Positions 18,051 through 27,140 of a stretch of 64,000 nucleotides of DNA are shown piece after piece. The stretch is from Pseudomonas viciae (GTDB taxonomy: Bacteria; Pseudomonadota; Gammaproteobacteria; Pseudomonadales; Pseudomonadaceae), in contig NZ_CP035088.1 of assembly GCF_004786035.1 (NCBI RefSeq), positions 522,001 to 586,000 of the forward strand, in the 5' to 3' direction. The notes under the pieces are model-generated. The model was not told where the DNA came from and did not search any database. It saw nothing but the letters and a program-made list of their open reading frames with translations. Each line of letters begins with the position of its first letter. The stretch's first letter is position 1. The position numbers and the translations under genes were made by a program.

Positions 18051-18143
18051 ATCGCGAGCAAGCTCGCTCCCACAATGGATTTGCGGTGCTGCATCGTACT
18101 TGCAATAAATGAGGCCCTTGTGGGAGCGAGCTTGCTCGCGATG
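18051..18143. repeat. REPIN upstream of the phoD-like gene
   Basis: Two REP sequences in inverted orientation (ATCGCGAGCAAGCTCGCTCC and its complement) are separated by about 45 bp. They lie in the 414-bp gap between the PhoD-like gene and aceF; beyond this REPIN and the aceF terminator I see nothing else there. Confidence 0.9.
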
Positions 18144-18190
18144 AGGCCGGCATGCCCACACCTCCATGATGTTCGACTTAAATTTCAGGC

Positions 18191-18220
18191 AAAAAAAAGC
18201 CCCGCCAAACGGGCGGGGTT
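18191..18220 (-). terminator. rho-independent terminator of aceEF
   Basis: Read on the minus strand, CCCCGCC and GGCGGGG form a 7-bp stem around a 5-base loop followed by eight T. It lies about 70 bp after the aceF stop codon. A second stem (GGCCCTCC/GGAGGGCC) closer to aceF at 18260-18280 lacks a T-run. Confidence 0.93.
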
Positions 18221-18288
18221 GAGGTACGAGCGTGGCGCTCGGAAAACAGTGTTCCGAATGGCCCTCCGCAAGGGAGGGCCGCCCGGTG

Positions 18289-19932
18289 TTACAGCAAGAT
18301 GGTGCGGATGTCGCCCAGCAGGTCGCTCAGGCGCTTGGTGAAGCGTGCAGCGGCGGCGCCGTTGATCACACGGTGATCGTAGGACAGCGACAGTGGCAGC
18401 ATCAGCTTCGGCTGGAAGGCTTTACCGTCCCAGACTGGCTGGATGGTGGCCTTGGAAACACCCAGGATCGCCACTTCCGGCGCGTTGACGATCGGCGTGA
18501 AGCCGGTGCCGCCAATGTGGCCGAGGCTGGAGATGGTGAAGCAGGCGCCCTGCATGTCGTCGGCGGTGAGCTTCTTGTTCCGGGCCTTTTCGGCCAGGGC
18601 AGCCGCTTCGGCAGCCAATTGCAGCAGGCTCTTCTGGTCGACGTTGCGGATGACCGGTACCAGCAGGCCTTCCGGGGTGTCGACGGCAAAGCCGATGTGC
18701 ACGTACTTCTTGCGGATTACAGCCTTGCCGCTTGGAGCCAGGGAGGCATTGAAGTCTGGCAGCTCCTTGAGCAGGTGCGCACAGGCCTTGAGCAACAGCG
18801 GCAGCACGGTCAGCTTCACGCCGGCCTTTTCCGCCACGGCTTTCTGCGCGACGCGGAAAGCTTCCAGCTCGGTGATGTCGGCCTGGTCGAACTGAGTCAC
18901 GTGCGGAATGTTCAGCCAGCTGCGATGCAGGCTCGACGCGCCGATCTGCATCAGGCGAGTCATGGCCACTTCTTCGGTTTCGCCGAAACGGCTGAAGTCT
19001 ACCGCCGGGATCGGCGGGATGCCTGCGCCGCCCGTGGCGCCGCCTTCGGCCGGTGCGTTCTTGGCCTTCTGCATCATGGCCTTGACGTAAGCCTGCACGT
19101 CTTCCTTCAGCACGCGGCCGTGTGGGCCGCTCGGGCTGACGGCAGACAGCTCGACACCGAATTCACGGGCCAGCTGACGCACCGCAGGACCGGCGTGCAC
19201 CTTGGCACCGCTTGGCGCAGCCGCGGCGACAGGGGCTGGAGCCGCCTCGGCCTTGGCGGCAGGCGCGGCGGCGGCCGGCACCGGAGCAGCTTCGGTCTTG
19301 GCAGCGGGTGCTGCGGCCTGGGCTGGCGCGGCAGGTGCCGCAGCACCGGCCACTTTCAGCTTCAGGATCAGGTCGCCGGTGCCCACTTCGTCTTCCAGCT
19401 TGATCTCGACGCTTTCCACCACACCGGCGGCTGGCGATGGGATTTCCATGCTGGCCTTGTCGGATTCCAGGGTGATCAGCGACTGGTCGGCTTCGACGGT
19501 ATCGCCGACCTTGACCAGCACTTCGATGATCTTGGCCTTGCCCGACGAGCCGATGTCCGGAACATGAATGTCCTGGACCGTGGCGGCGGCAGGCGCAGCG
19601 GCCGGGGCGGGAGCTGCCGCGGCAGCCGGTGCAGCAGCGGCAGGCTTTTCAGCCGCCGGGGCCGCAGCAGGAGCAGCCGCTTCAGGCGCCGCAGCGGCGC
19701 CCTCGACTTCCAGCTCCAGCAGTTCGTCGCCTTCTTTCAGGCGGTCGCCCAGCTTCACTTTCAGGCTCTTGATGATACCGGCCTTCGGCGCAGGCACTTC
19801 CATGCTGGCCTTGTCCGATTCAAGGGTCAGGATGCTCTGGTCGGCTTCGATACGGTCGCCGACCTTCACAAACAGTTCAATTACTTCACCTTCACCGCTG
19901 CCGATGTCAGGTACGCGAATGAGTTCGCTCAC
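18289..19932 (-). CDS. aceF: pyruvate dehydrogenase E2, dihydrolipoamide acetyltransferase
   Basis: AceF is the core of the pyruvate dehydrogenase complex and transfers acetyl groups from lipoyl arms to CoA. The 547-residue protein has two lipoyl domains with ESDKAS sites at Lys41 and Lys159, joined by long Ala/Pro-rich flexible linkers. A peripheral subunit-binding domain follows (AGPAVRQLAREFGVELSAV, about 245-285), then the catalytic domain ending in SYDHRVINGAAAARF with the active-site His. The Asn in place of Asp in DHRVING is, as I recall, also found in the Azotobacter enzyme. Only 11 bp separate it from aceE, so the two form an operon ending at the terminator near 18200. Confidence 0.97.
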   Translation of the reverse strand: MSELIRVPDIGSGEGEVIELFVKVGDRIEADQSILTLESDKASMEVPAPKAGIIKSLKVKLGDRLKEGDELLELEVEGAAAAPEAAAPAAAPAAEKPAAAAPAAAAAPAPAAAPAAATVQDIHVPDIGSSGKAKIIEVLVKVGDTVEADQSLITLESDKASMEIPSPAAGVVESVEIKLEDEVGTGDLILKLKVAGAAAPAAPAQAAAPAAKTEAAPVPAAAAPAAKAEAAPAPVAAAAPSGAKVHAGPAVRQLAREFGVELSAVSPSGPHGRVLKEDVQAYVKAMMQKAKNAPAEGGATGGAGIPPIPAVDFSRFGETEEVAMTRLMQIGASSLHRSWLNIPHVTQFDQADITELEAFRVAQKAVAEKAGVKLTVLPLLLKACAHLLKELPDFNASLAPSGKAVIRKKYVHIGFAVDTPEGLLVPVIRNVDQKSLLQLAAEAAALAEKARNKKLTADDMQGACFTISSLGHIGGTGFTPIVNAPEVAILGVSKATIQPVWDGKAFQPKLMLPLSLSYDHRVINGAAAARFTKRLSDLLGDIRTILL

Positions 19933-19943
19933 GAAAATTCTCC

Positions 19944-22589
19944 TCAGCAGTCCAGTGGGTTGCGTTTTTCTGGATCGATGCCGAACTTGACGATGGCCTC
20001 GGCCACCACCTTAGGTTCGATATCGCCACGGTCAGCCAGGGCTTCCAGGGCTGCCAACACAACGAACTTACGGTCGACTTCGAAGAAGTGACGCAGCTTC
20101 TTGCGGCTGTCGCTACGGCCGAAACCGTCGGTGCCCAGCACTTTGAATTCCTTGGAAGGAACCCACTGACGGATCTGCTCGGCGAACAGCTTCATGTAGT
20201 CGGTAGAGGCGATGACCGGACCTTTGCGGCCGTTCAGGCATTCTTCGACATAGCTCAGCTTGGGCTTCTGGCCAGGGTGCAGACGGTTGCTGCGCTCTAC
20301 GGCCAGGCCGTCGCGACGCAATTCGTTGAAGCTGGTAACGCTCCACACGTCAGCGCCGACGTTGAACTCTTCACGCAGGATCTTCGCTGCTTCACGCACT
20401 TCGCGCAGGATGGTGCCGGAGCCCATCAGTTGGACGTGGTGCGCCGCTTCGCGGGTGTCTTCTTCGAGCAGGTACATGCCCTTGATGATGCCTTCCTCTA
20501 CACCGGCCGGCATGGCTGGCTGCTGGTAGGACTCGTTCATCACGGTGATGTAGTAGAAGACGTCCTGCTGCTCTTCGGTCATCTTCTTCATGCCGTCCTG
20601 GATGATCACCGCCAGCTCGTAGCCGTAGGTTGGATCAAAGGTGCGGCAGTTCGGGATGGTGGCAGCCAGGATGTGGCTGTGACCGTCTTCGTGTTGCAGG
20701 CCTTCGCCGTTCAGCGTGGTCCGGCCAGCGGTACCGCCGATCAGGAAGCCACGGGTGCGGCTGTCGCCAGCGGCCCAGGCCAGGTCGCCGATACGCTGGA
20801 AGCCGAACATCGAGTAGAAGATGTAGAACGGCAGCATCGGCTGGTTGTGGCTGGAGTACGAAGTACCGGCAGCGATGAAGGAGCTCATGGCGCCCGCTTC
20901 GTTGATGCCTTCTTCGAGGATCTGGCCCTTCTTGTCTTCCTTGTAGAACATCACCTGGTCTTTATCGACTGGCTCATAGAGCTGGCCGACGGAGGAGTAG
21001 ATGCCCAACTGACGGAACATGCCTTCCATACCGAAGGTACGGGCTTCGTCCGGAATGATTGGAACGATGCGCGGGCCGATTTCCTTGTCCTTGACCAGTT
21101 GCGCGAGGATCCGCACGAAGGCCATGGTGGTGGAAATCTCACGGTCGCCCGAACCATCGAGAATGGCCTTGAGGGTATCGAGCGACGGCGTCGGAACGCT
21201 GAAGCTCTGCGCGCGGCGCTGTGGCACGAAGCCTCCCAGTGCGGTGCGGCGTTCGCTCAGGTAACGGGCTTCGGCGCTGTTCGGCTCCGGCTTGAAGAAC
21301 GGCAGGTTCTCCAGCTCTTCGTCCTTGACCGGGATGTCGAAGCGGTCGCGGAACAACTTCAGGCTGTCGACATCGACTTTCTTGGTGTTGTGCGCAGTGT
21401 TCTTCGCTTCGCCGGCACCGGTGCCATAACCCTTGATGGTCTTGGCCAGGATGACGGTCGGTTGTTCTTTGTGGTTGACCGCTTCGTGGTACGCCGCGTA
21501 GACCTTGTACGGGTCGTGGCCGCCACGGTTGAGTTTCCAGATCTCGTCGTCGGACAGGTCTGCAACCATCGCCTTGAGTTCAGGCGTGTTGAAGAAGTGC
21601 TCACGGACGAACGCACCGTCCTTGGCCTTGTAGTTCTGGTACTCGCCGTCGATGACTTCGTCCATGCGACGTTGCAGGATGCCGTCGACGTCCTTGGCCA
21701 GCAGTGGGTCCCAGAAACGGCCCCAGATGACTTTGGTCACGTTCCACTGGGCACCGCGGAACACGCCTTCGAGTTCCTGGATGATCTTGCCGTTGCCGCG
21801 AACCGGGCCGTCGAGGCGCTGCAGGTTGCAGTTGATGACGAAGATCAGGTTGTCGAGCTTCTCGCGGCCGGCCAGGGAGATCGCGCCGAGGGATTCTGGC
21901 TCGTCGCACTCGCCGTCGCCCAGGAAGCACCAGACTTTCTGTTTGCCTTCCGGGATGAAGCCACGGGCTTCCAGGTACTTCATGAAGCGTGCCTGGTAGA
22001 TCGCCTGGATCGGGCCCAGGCCCATGGATACAGTCGGGAACTGCCAGAAATCAGGCATCAGCCAAGGGTGCGGGTAGGACGACAGGCCCTGACCGTCCAC
22101 TTCCTGGCGGAAGTTGTTCATCTGTTCTTCGGTGATGCGGCCTTCCATGAACGCACGGGCGTAGACGCCTGGCGAGGTGTGACCCTGGAAGTAGATCAGG
22201 TCGCCGCCGTGTTCGTCGGTCGGGGCCTGGAAGAAGTAGTTGAAGCCGATGTCGTACAAGGTTGCGCTGGAGGCGAAGCTGGAGATGTGACCGCCCAGGT
22301 CAGAATCTTTCAGGTTCGTACGCATCACCATGGCCATTGCGTTCCAGCGTACCAACGAGCGAATGCGGCGTTCCATGAACAGGTCGCCAGGCATGCGTGC
22401 TTCGTGGGTGACGGGAATTGTGTTGCGGTACGGCGTGGTGATGGCGTAAGGCAATTGCGAACCGCTGCGGGTTGCGAGTTCGCCCATACGGGTCATCAGA
22501 TAGTGAGCACGGTCTTCGCCTTCTTTGTCGAGAACCGATTCCAGGGCGTCCAGCCATTCCTGGGTTTCGACGGGATCGAGGTCTTGCAT
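19944..22589 (-). CDS. aceE: pyruvate dehydrogenase E1 component (homodimeric)
   Basis: AceE decarboxylates pyruvate with thiamine diphosphate and hands the acetyl group to AceF. The 881-residue length is normal for the homodimeric E1. Signatures include GDLIYFQGHTSPGVYARAF near residue 125, the ThDP-binding run FLGDGECDEPES near 225 ending in VINCNLQRLDGP, and GEGLQHEDGHSH near 650. It is the first gene of aceEF. Its upstream region holds two copies of a palindrome (TGTAGTTTTACTACA type) likely to bind a regulator. Divergent glnE starts 384 bp away. Confidence 0.97.
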   Translation of the reverse strand: MQDLDPVETQEWLDALESVLDKEGEDRAHYLMTRMGELATRSGSQLPYAITTPYRNTIPVTHEARMPGDLFMERRIRSLVRWNAMAMVMRTNLKDSDLGGHISSFASSATLYDIGFNYFFQAPTDEHGGDLIYFQGHTSPGVYARAFMEGRITEEQMNNFRQEVDGQGLSSYPHPWLMPDFWQFPTVSMGLGPIQAIYQARFMKYLEARGFIPEGKQKVWCFLGDGECDEPESLGAISLAGREKLDNLIFVINCNLQRLDGPVRGNGKIIQELEGVFRGAQWNVTKVIWGRFWDPLLAKDVDGILQRRMDEVIDGEYQNYKAKDGAFVREHFFNTPELKAMVADLSDDEIWKLNRGGHDPYKVYAAYHEAVNHKEQPTVILAKTIKGYGTGAGEAKNTAHNTKKVDVDSLKLFRDRFDIPVKDEELENLPFFKPEPNSAEARYLSERRTALGGFVPQRRAQSFSVPTPSLDTLKAILDGSGDREISTTMAFVRILAQLVKDKEIGPRIVPIIPDEARTFGMEGMFRQLGIYSSVGQLYEPVDKDQVMFYKEDKKGQILEEGINEAGAMSSFIAAGTSYSSHNQPMLPFYIFYSMFGFQRIGDLAWAAGDSRTRGFLIGGTAGRTTLNGEGLQHEDGHSHILAATIPNCRTFDPTYGYELAVIIQDGMKKMTEEQQDVFYYITVMNESYQQPAMPAGVEEGIIKGMYLLEEDTREAAHHVQLMGSGTILREVREAAKILREEFNVGADVWSVTSFNELRRDGLAVERSNRLHPGQKPKLSYVEECLNGRKGPVIASTDYMKLFAEQIRQWVPSKEFKVLGTDGFGRSDSRKKLRHFFEVDRKFVVLAALEALADRGDIEPKVVAEAIVKFGIDPEKRNPLDC

Positions 22590-22699
22590 GGCTTGCTCCA
22601 GGGCGGAAAGGCTACCAGAATCGGTTGCCTGAGTTTGCGACTGGCCTTGTGGGCAGACGATTATAAATTCTTGGATTGCCGAAGGTTGGCTCGGCGGCG

Positions 22700-22714
22700 T
22701 GTAGTTTTACTACA
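22700..22714. promoter_or_regulatory. palindromic operator 1 upstream of aceE
   Basis: TGTAGTTTTACTACA is a perfect inverted repeat (TGTAGT, 3 bases, ACTACA) 111 bp before the aceE start codon. The GT-N3-AC core resembles FadR-type GntR regulator sites, such as those of PdhR and LldR families. The cognate regulator is not in the window. Confidence 0.65.
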
Positions 22715-22752
22715 AATCGTCGGCCGTTTCAGCCTTTCGAATGTATAGACGA

Positions 22753-22767
22753 GTAGTAAAACTACAC
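22753..22767. promoter_or_regulatory. palindromic operator 2 upstream of aceE
   Basis: GTAGTAAAACTACAC contains the inverted repeat GTAGT-AAA-ACTAC. It is the same motif as operator 1 read on the other strand, and the centres lie 53 bp apart, close to five helical turns. The rest of the 383-bp aceE-glnE gap is AT-rich and shows no further structure I can name. Confidence 0.65.
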
Positions 22768-22972
22768 ATGAGCGGCTCGTGGCCTCTCGTTTTGTTGTGA
22801 GAATAATCGTTACTGTTGGTCTTTAGCCAACACGAACAGGTAAAAACTTGATGCCGGCTGCCAATAAAATCAGATTTTCAGCTATTTATCATCTTTGTTC
22901 GACAGTCGATCAGGTAGTGTCTTTTGAAAAAACACTACATCCAGCCTTTCCCGCGCCGATCAAGGATAGACC

Positions 22973-25912
22973 ATGAGCCTGCCCTCGCTTGCCGAAATTC
23001 CGGCCATTCTCCAGTCATTGGTCAGCCGTGCCGAGCAGTCGTTCCGCGCGGTGGTCGCGTTGCTGGGTGACGACCACGGCCTGTCGGCCTGGACCCCCGA
23101 GCGCTGGGACGCGTTCAAGCGCGTTGCCGCTGCCAGCGACTTTGTCAGCGAGCAGAGTCTACGTGACCCCGTGATGCTCTTGGAACTGGTGCGCAGCGGC
23201 GAACTGGACCGCAGCCTGGCCCCTGGTGAAATGTGCGCGCAGATCGGTGCCGCGGTGCAAGCCGCCGAGACCGAAGATGAACTGGGCCGCGTCCTGCGCC
23301 GCCAGCGCACCCGCCAGCAGGTGCGGATCATCTGGCGTGACCTGACCCGCCAGGCCGATCTGGTCCAGACCTGCCGCGACCTTTCGGACATGGCCGACAC
23401 CTGCATCGACCAGGCTTACCAATGGCTATATCAGCGCCTCAGCCAACAATTTGGCGTACCCACCGGGCGGCGTAGCGGCGAGCCGCAGCAGATGGTCATC
23501 CTGGGCATGGGCAAGCTCGGTGCGGTGGAGCTGAACCTTTCGTCGGACATCGACCTGATTTTTGCCTACCCCGAGGGCGGCGAAACCGTCGGCGTGAAAC
23601 GACCGCTGGATAACCAGGAGTTTTTCATCCGCGTTGGCCAGCGCCTGATCAAGGCCCTGGACCCGATGACTGTCGATGGCTTCGTGTTCCGCGTCGACAT
23701 GCGTCTGCGCCCCTATGGTTCGGCCGGTGCGTTGGTGCTGAGCTTCAACGCGCTGGAGCAGTATTACCAGGATCAGGGCCGCGACTGGGAACGCTACGCC
23801 ATGATCAAGGCGCGGGTGGTGGCAGGCGACCAGGTGGCGGGTGCGCAGTTGCTCGACATGTTGCGCCCGTTCGTTTATCGGCGTTACCTGGATTTTTCCG
23901 CCATCGAAGCGCTGCGCACCATGAAGCAGCTGATTCAGCAGGAAGTGCGGCGCAAGGGTATGGCCGACAACATCAAGCTGGGCTCGGGCGGCATTCGCGA
24001 GGTGGAGTTCATTGCCCAGGCGTTTCAACTGATCCACGGCGGACGCGACTTGAGCTTGCAGCAACGGCCGTTGCTCAAAGTGTTGGGCACCTTGGAAGGC
24101 CAGGGCTATCTGCCGGCCAAGGTGATCGACGAGTTGCGCCAGGGCTATGAATTCCTGCGTTATACCGAACACGCGATCCAGGCCATTGCCGACCGTCAGA
24201 CCCAGATGCTGCCGGACAGCCCGCAGGACCAGGCGCGCATTGCGTTCATGTTGGGTTTTGCCGACTGGACGGCCTTCCATGCGCAATTGATGCACTGGCG
24301 CGGGCGTGTGGCCTGGCATTTCGGCCAGGTTATCGCTGATCCGGATGAAGACGAGGGTAGCGAAAGCGAAGTGGTGGTCGGCGGCGAATGGTTGCCGTTG
24401 TGGGAAGACAGCCAGGATGAAGAGGCGGCGTGTCGCCAGTTGGAGGCGGGCGGTTTTGTCGATGCGCCCAAAGCCCTCAAGGCCCTGGCCGCTCTGCGCG
24501 GCAGCCCGCAATTGCGCGCGATGCAGCGCCTGGGGCGCGAGCGCCTGGATGCGTTCATTCCACGCCTGTTGGCCCAGGCCGTTGAACATGCCAACCCGGA
24601 CCTGGTGCTTGAGCGGGTGCTGCCGCTGGTGGAAGCGGTGGCCCGTCGTTCGGCCTACCTGGTGCTACTGACGGAAAACCCCGGGGCCCTGCGGCGCTTG
24701 CTGACGCTGTGTGCGGCGAGCCCGTGGATCGCCGAGCAGATCACGCGTTTCCCACTGTTGCTCGATGAACTGCTCAACGAGGGGCGTTTGTTCAAGCCGC
24801 CCCTGGCGCCGGAGCTGGCAGCGGAGTTGCGTGAGCGTCTGACGCGGATCCCCGAGGATGACCTGGAGCAGCAGATGGAGGCGCTGCGGCATTTCAAGCT
24901 GGCGCACCGTCTGCGGGTGGCAGCCTCGGAAATCGCCGGCAGCCTGCCATTGATGAAAGTCAGCGACTACCTGACCTGGCTGGCCGAGGCGATCCTCGAG
25001 CAAGTACTGGCTCTGGCCTGGCGCCAGACGGCGGCCAAACACGGCGTGCCACTGCGCACCGACGGCAGCCTGTGCGATCCGGGCTTCATTATTGTCGGTT
25101 ATGGGAAAGTCGGCGGCCTGGAATTGGGGCATGGTTCCGACCTGGACCTGGTGTTCATCCACGATGGCGATCCCCAGGCGGAAACCGATGGGCCGAAACC
25201 TATCGATGGCGCGCAGTTCTTCACCCGGCTCGGCCAGCGGATCATTCACTTGCTGACGGCCCAGACCAACTCCGGACAGCTGTACGAAGTGGACATGCGC
25301 CTGCGACCTTCCGGAGCGTCGGGGTTGCTGGTCAGTTCCCTGGGGGCGTTTGCCCGTTACCAGGAGAACGAAGCCTGGACCTGGGAACATCAGGCGTTGG
25401 TGCGGGCCCGTGTTCTGGTGGGCAGCCAGGACGTGGGCCAGGCGTTCGAGAAGGTCCGCGCCCAGGTGCTGGGACGCAAGCGTGACTTGCCGACGCTGCG
25501 CCAGGAGGTCAGCGAGATGCGCGCCAAGATGCGCGATAACCTCGGCAGCAAGGCCACCGCCGCCGGGACCGCGCCGAATGCCTTCGAGGCCACGGCACCC
25601 TTCGACCTCAAGCAGGACGCCGGAGGTATCGTCGATATTGAATTTATGGTGCAATACGCGGCCCTGGCGTGGTCCGAGGAACACCCGTCGCTGCTGCGCT
25701 ACACCGATAACATCCGCATCCTGGAAGGGTTGCAGGAGGTTGGCTTGATGCCGGTAGAAGACGCCACCCTGTTGCGCGAGGCCTATAAAGCCTACCGCTC
25801 CGCCGCTCACCGCCAGGCCTTGCAGAAAGATGCCGGGGTGATTACCGGCGACCAGTTCGTGGATGAGCGCCAGCAGGTGCTGCGGATCTGGCGTGAGCTG
25901 GGGCTGAGCTGA
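22973..25912 (+). CDS. glnE: glutamine synthetase adenylyltransferase/adenylyl-removing enzyme
   Basis: GlnE adds AMP to, and removes it from, glutamine synthetase in response to PII, tuning nitrogen assimilation. The 979-residue protein has two nucleotidyltransferase domains: an N-terminal adenylyl-removing domain with GMGKLGAVELNLSSDIDL near residue 180, and a C-terminal adenylyltransferase domain with GYGKVGGLELGHGSDLDL near 705. A helical linker lies between them. Length is normal. It diverges from aceEF and is followed by a REPIN. In P. aeruginosa ilvE comes next, but it is absent here. Confidence 0.97.
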   Translation: MSLPSLAEIPAILQSLVSRAEQSFRAVVALLGDDHGLSAWTPERWDAFKRVAAASDFVSEQSLRDPVMLLELVRSGELDRSLAPGEMCAQIGAAVQAAETEDELGRVLRRQRTRQQVRIIWRDLTRQADLVQTCRDLSDMADTCIDQAYQWLYQRLSQQFGVPTGRRSGEPQQMVILGMGKLGAVELNLSSDIDLIFAYPEGGETVGVKRPLDNQEFFIRVGQRLIKALDPMTVDGFVFRVDMRLRPYGSAGALVLSFNALEQYYQDQGRDWERYAMIKARVVAGDQVAGAQLLDMLRPFVYRRYLDFSAIEALRTMKQLIQQEVRRKGMADNIKLGSGGIREVEFIAQAFQLIHGGRDLSLQQRPLLKVLGTLEGQGYLPAKVIDELRQGYEFLRYTEHAIQAIADRQTQMLPDSPQDQARIAFMLGFADWTAFHAQLMHWRGRVAWHFGQVIADPDEDEGSESEVVVGGEWLPLWEDSQDEEAACRQLEAGGFVDAPKALKALAALRGSPQLRAMQRLGRERLDAFIPRLLAQAVEHANPDLVLERVLPLVEAVARRSAYLVLLTENPGALRRLLTLCAASPWIAEQITRFPLLLDELLNEGRLFKPPLAPELAAELRERLTRIPEDDLEQQMEALRHFKLAHRLRVAASEIAGSLPLMKVSDYLTWLAEAILEQVLALAWRQTAAKHGVPLRTDGSLCDPGFIIVGYGKVGGLELGHGSDLDLVFIHDGDPQAETDGPKPIDGAQFFTRLGQRIIHLLTAQTNSGQLYEVDMRLRPSGASGLLVSSLGAFARYQENEAWTWEHQALVRARVLVGSQDVGQAFEKVRAQVLGRKRDLPTLRQEVSEMRAKMRDNLGSKATAAGTAPNAFEATAPFDLKQDAGGIVDIEFMVQYAALAWSEEHPSLLRYTDNIRILEGLQEVGLMPVEDATLLREAYKAYRSAAHRQALQKDAGVITGDQFVDERQQVLRIWRELGLS

Positions 25913-25921
25913 AGATTTAAA

Positions 25922-26012
25922 TGTGGGAGCGGGCTTGCTCGCGAAAGCGCTGGGTCAGGTAGCGTTGATATTGGATGTGACGGCCTCATCGCGAGCAAGC
26001 TCGCTCCCACAG
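25922..26012. repeat. REPIN between glnE and waaF
   Basis: An inverted pair of REP sequences (25922-25944 and about 25989-26012) begins 10 bp after the glnE stop. It occupies the place where P. aeruginosa carries ilvE. Confidence 0.9.
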
Positions 26013-26062
26013 TTGTAGATTGAAGGCAACGGGCAACGACCTAAGCCACAGTGATTCTCGAG

Positions 26063-26095
26063 GCGGGGAGGCGTAGACCTCCCCGCATCGTTTTT
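26063..26095 (+). terminator. terminator-like hairpin in the waaF leader (possible attenuator)
   Basis: GCGGGGAGG and CCTCCCCGC form a perfect 9-bp stem around a 6-base loop. After ATCG come five T, ending only 9 bases before the waaF ATG. The waaF ribosome site (TTGGAA) overlaps the T-run's edge. There is no space for a promoter between this hairpin and waaF, so waa transcripts must cross it unless they start within it. Confidence 0.7.
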
Positions 26096-26104
26096 GGAAA
26101 CCAC

Positions 26105-27139
26105 ATGAATATTCTGATCGTTGGGCCCAGCTGGGTCGGTGACATGGTGATGGCGCAGACACTGTTCCAGTGCCTGAAACAGCGTCATCCACAGTGCGAA
26201 ATCGACGTCCTGGCTCCAGAGTGGAGTCGGCCGATTCTTGAGCGTATGCCCCAAGTGCGCAAGGCCTTGAGCTTCCCGCTCGGCCACGGCGTGCTGGAAT
26301 TGGCGACCCGTCGACGCATCGGTAAATCCCTGGCCGGTCAGTACGACCAGGCGATCCTGCTGCCCAATTCCCTGAAGTCGGCGCTGGTGCCGTTCTTCGC
26401 CGGGATCCCCAAGCGTACCGGCTGGCGCGGCGAGTTCCGTTACGGTCTGCTCAATGACGTACGCACGTTGGACAAAGACCGCTACCCGCTGATGATCGAG
26501 CGCTTCATGGCCCTGGCCTGCGAGCCGGGTGCCCAGTTGCCCCAACCGTATCCGCGCCCCAGCCTTGCGATCGATCCGGTCAGCCGTGAGGCGGCGCTGG
26601 CCAAGTTCGGCTTGAGCCTGGACCGCCCGGTGCTGGCTCTGTGTCCGGGGGCCGAATTTGGTGAGTCCAAGCGCTGGCCGGCGGAGCATTACGCCCAGGT
26701 CGCCGAGGCGAAGATTCGCGACGGCTGGCAAGTCTGGCTGTTCGGCTCGAAAAAAGATCACCCGGTAGGCGAGGACATCCGCTCGCGGCTGATCCCGGGC
26801 CTGCGCGAGGAGTCGGTGAACCTCAGCGGCGATACGTCCCTGGCGGAGGCGATCGACTTGCTGTCCTGCGCCGATTCCGTGGTGTCCAACGACTCCGGCC
26901 TGATGCACGTGGCTGCGGCCCTGAACCGCCCGTTGGTGGCGGTCTACGGTTCCACCTCGCCAGGCTTCACGCCACCGCTGGCCGACAAGGTCGAAGTCGT
27001 GCGCCTGGGCATCGAGTGCAGCCCGTGCTTCGACCGCACCTGCCGCTTCGGTCATTACAACTGCCTGCGCCAGCTCATGCCGCTGTCGGTGAACGAAGCC
27101 TTGGAGCGTTTGCAAGGCACACCCGTGGAGGTTAAGTAA
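26105..27139 (+). CDS. waaF: ADP-heptose:LPS heptosyltransferase II
   Basis: WaaF adds the second L-glycero-D-manno-heptose to the LPS inner core at the cytoplasmic face of the inner membrane. The 344-residue GT9-family protein starts MNILIVGPSWVGDMVMAQ. It contains CPGAEFGESKRWP near residue 180, DLLSCADSVVSNDSGLMHVAAAL near 260, and VYGSTSPGFTPP. The ATG at 26105 is chosen over the in-frame ATG at 26051, whose extra 18 residues come from the leader hairpin. It is the first gene of the core operon. Confidence 0.96.
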   Translation: MNILIVGPSWVGDMVMAQTLFQCLKQRHPQCEIDVLAPEWSRPILERMPQVRKALSFPLGHGVLELATRRRIGKSLAGQYDQAILLPNSLKSALVPFFAGIPKRTGWRGEFRYGLLNDVRTLDKDRYPLMIERFMALACEPGAQLPQPYPRPSLAIDPVSREAALAKFGLSLDRPVLALCPGAEFGESKRWPAEHYAQVAEAKIRDGWQVWLFGSKKDHPVGEDIRSRLIPGLREESVNLSGDTSLAEAIDLLSCADSVVSNDSGLMHVAAALNRPLVAVYGSTSPGFTPPLADKVEVVRLGIECSPCFDRTCRFGHYNCLRQLMPLSVNEALERLQGTPVEVK

Positions 27140-27140
27140 C

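Noticed and set aside
18336..18395. AceF catalytic motif DHRVING with Asn where many enzymes have Asp
   Set aside because: First thought to be a damaged active site, but I recall Asn at this position in Azotobacter E2p, so it is likely normal for the group.
20088..22748. 886-codon open frame opposite aceE
   Set aside because: Shadow of aceE; composition is that of complementary high-GC third positions and no domain is visible.
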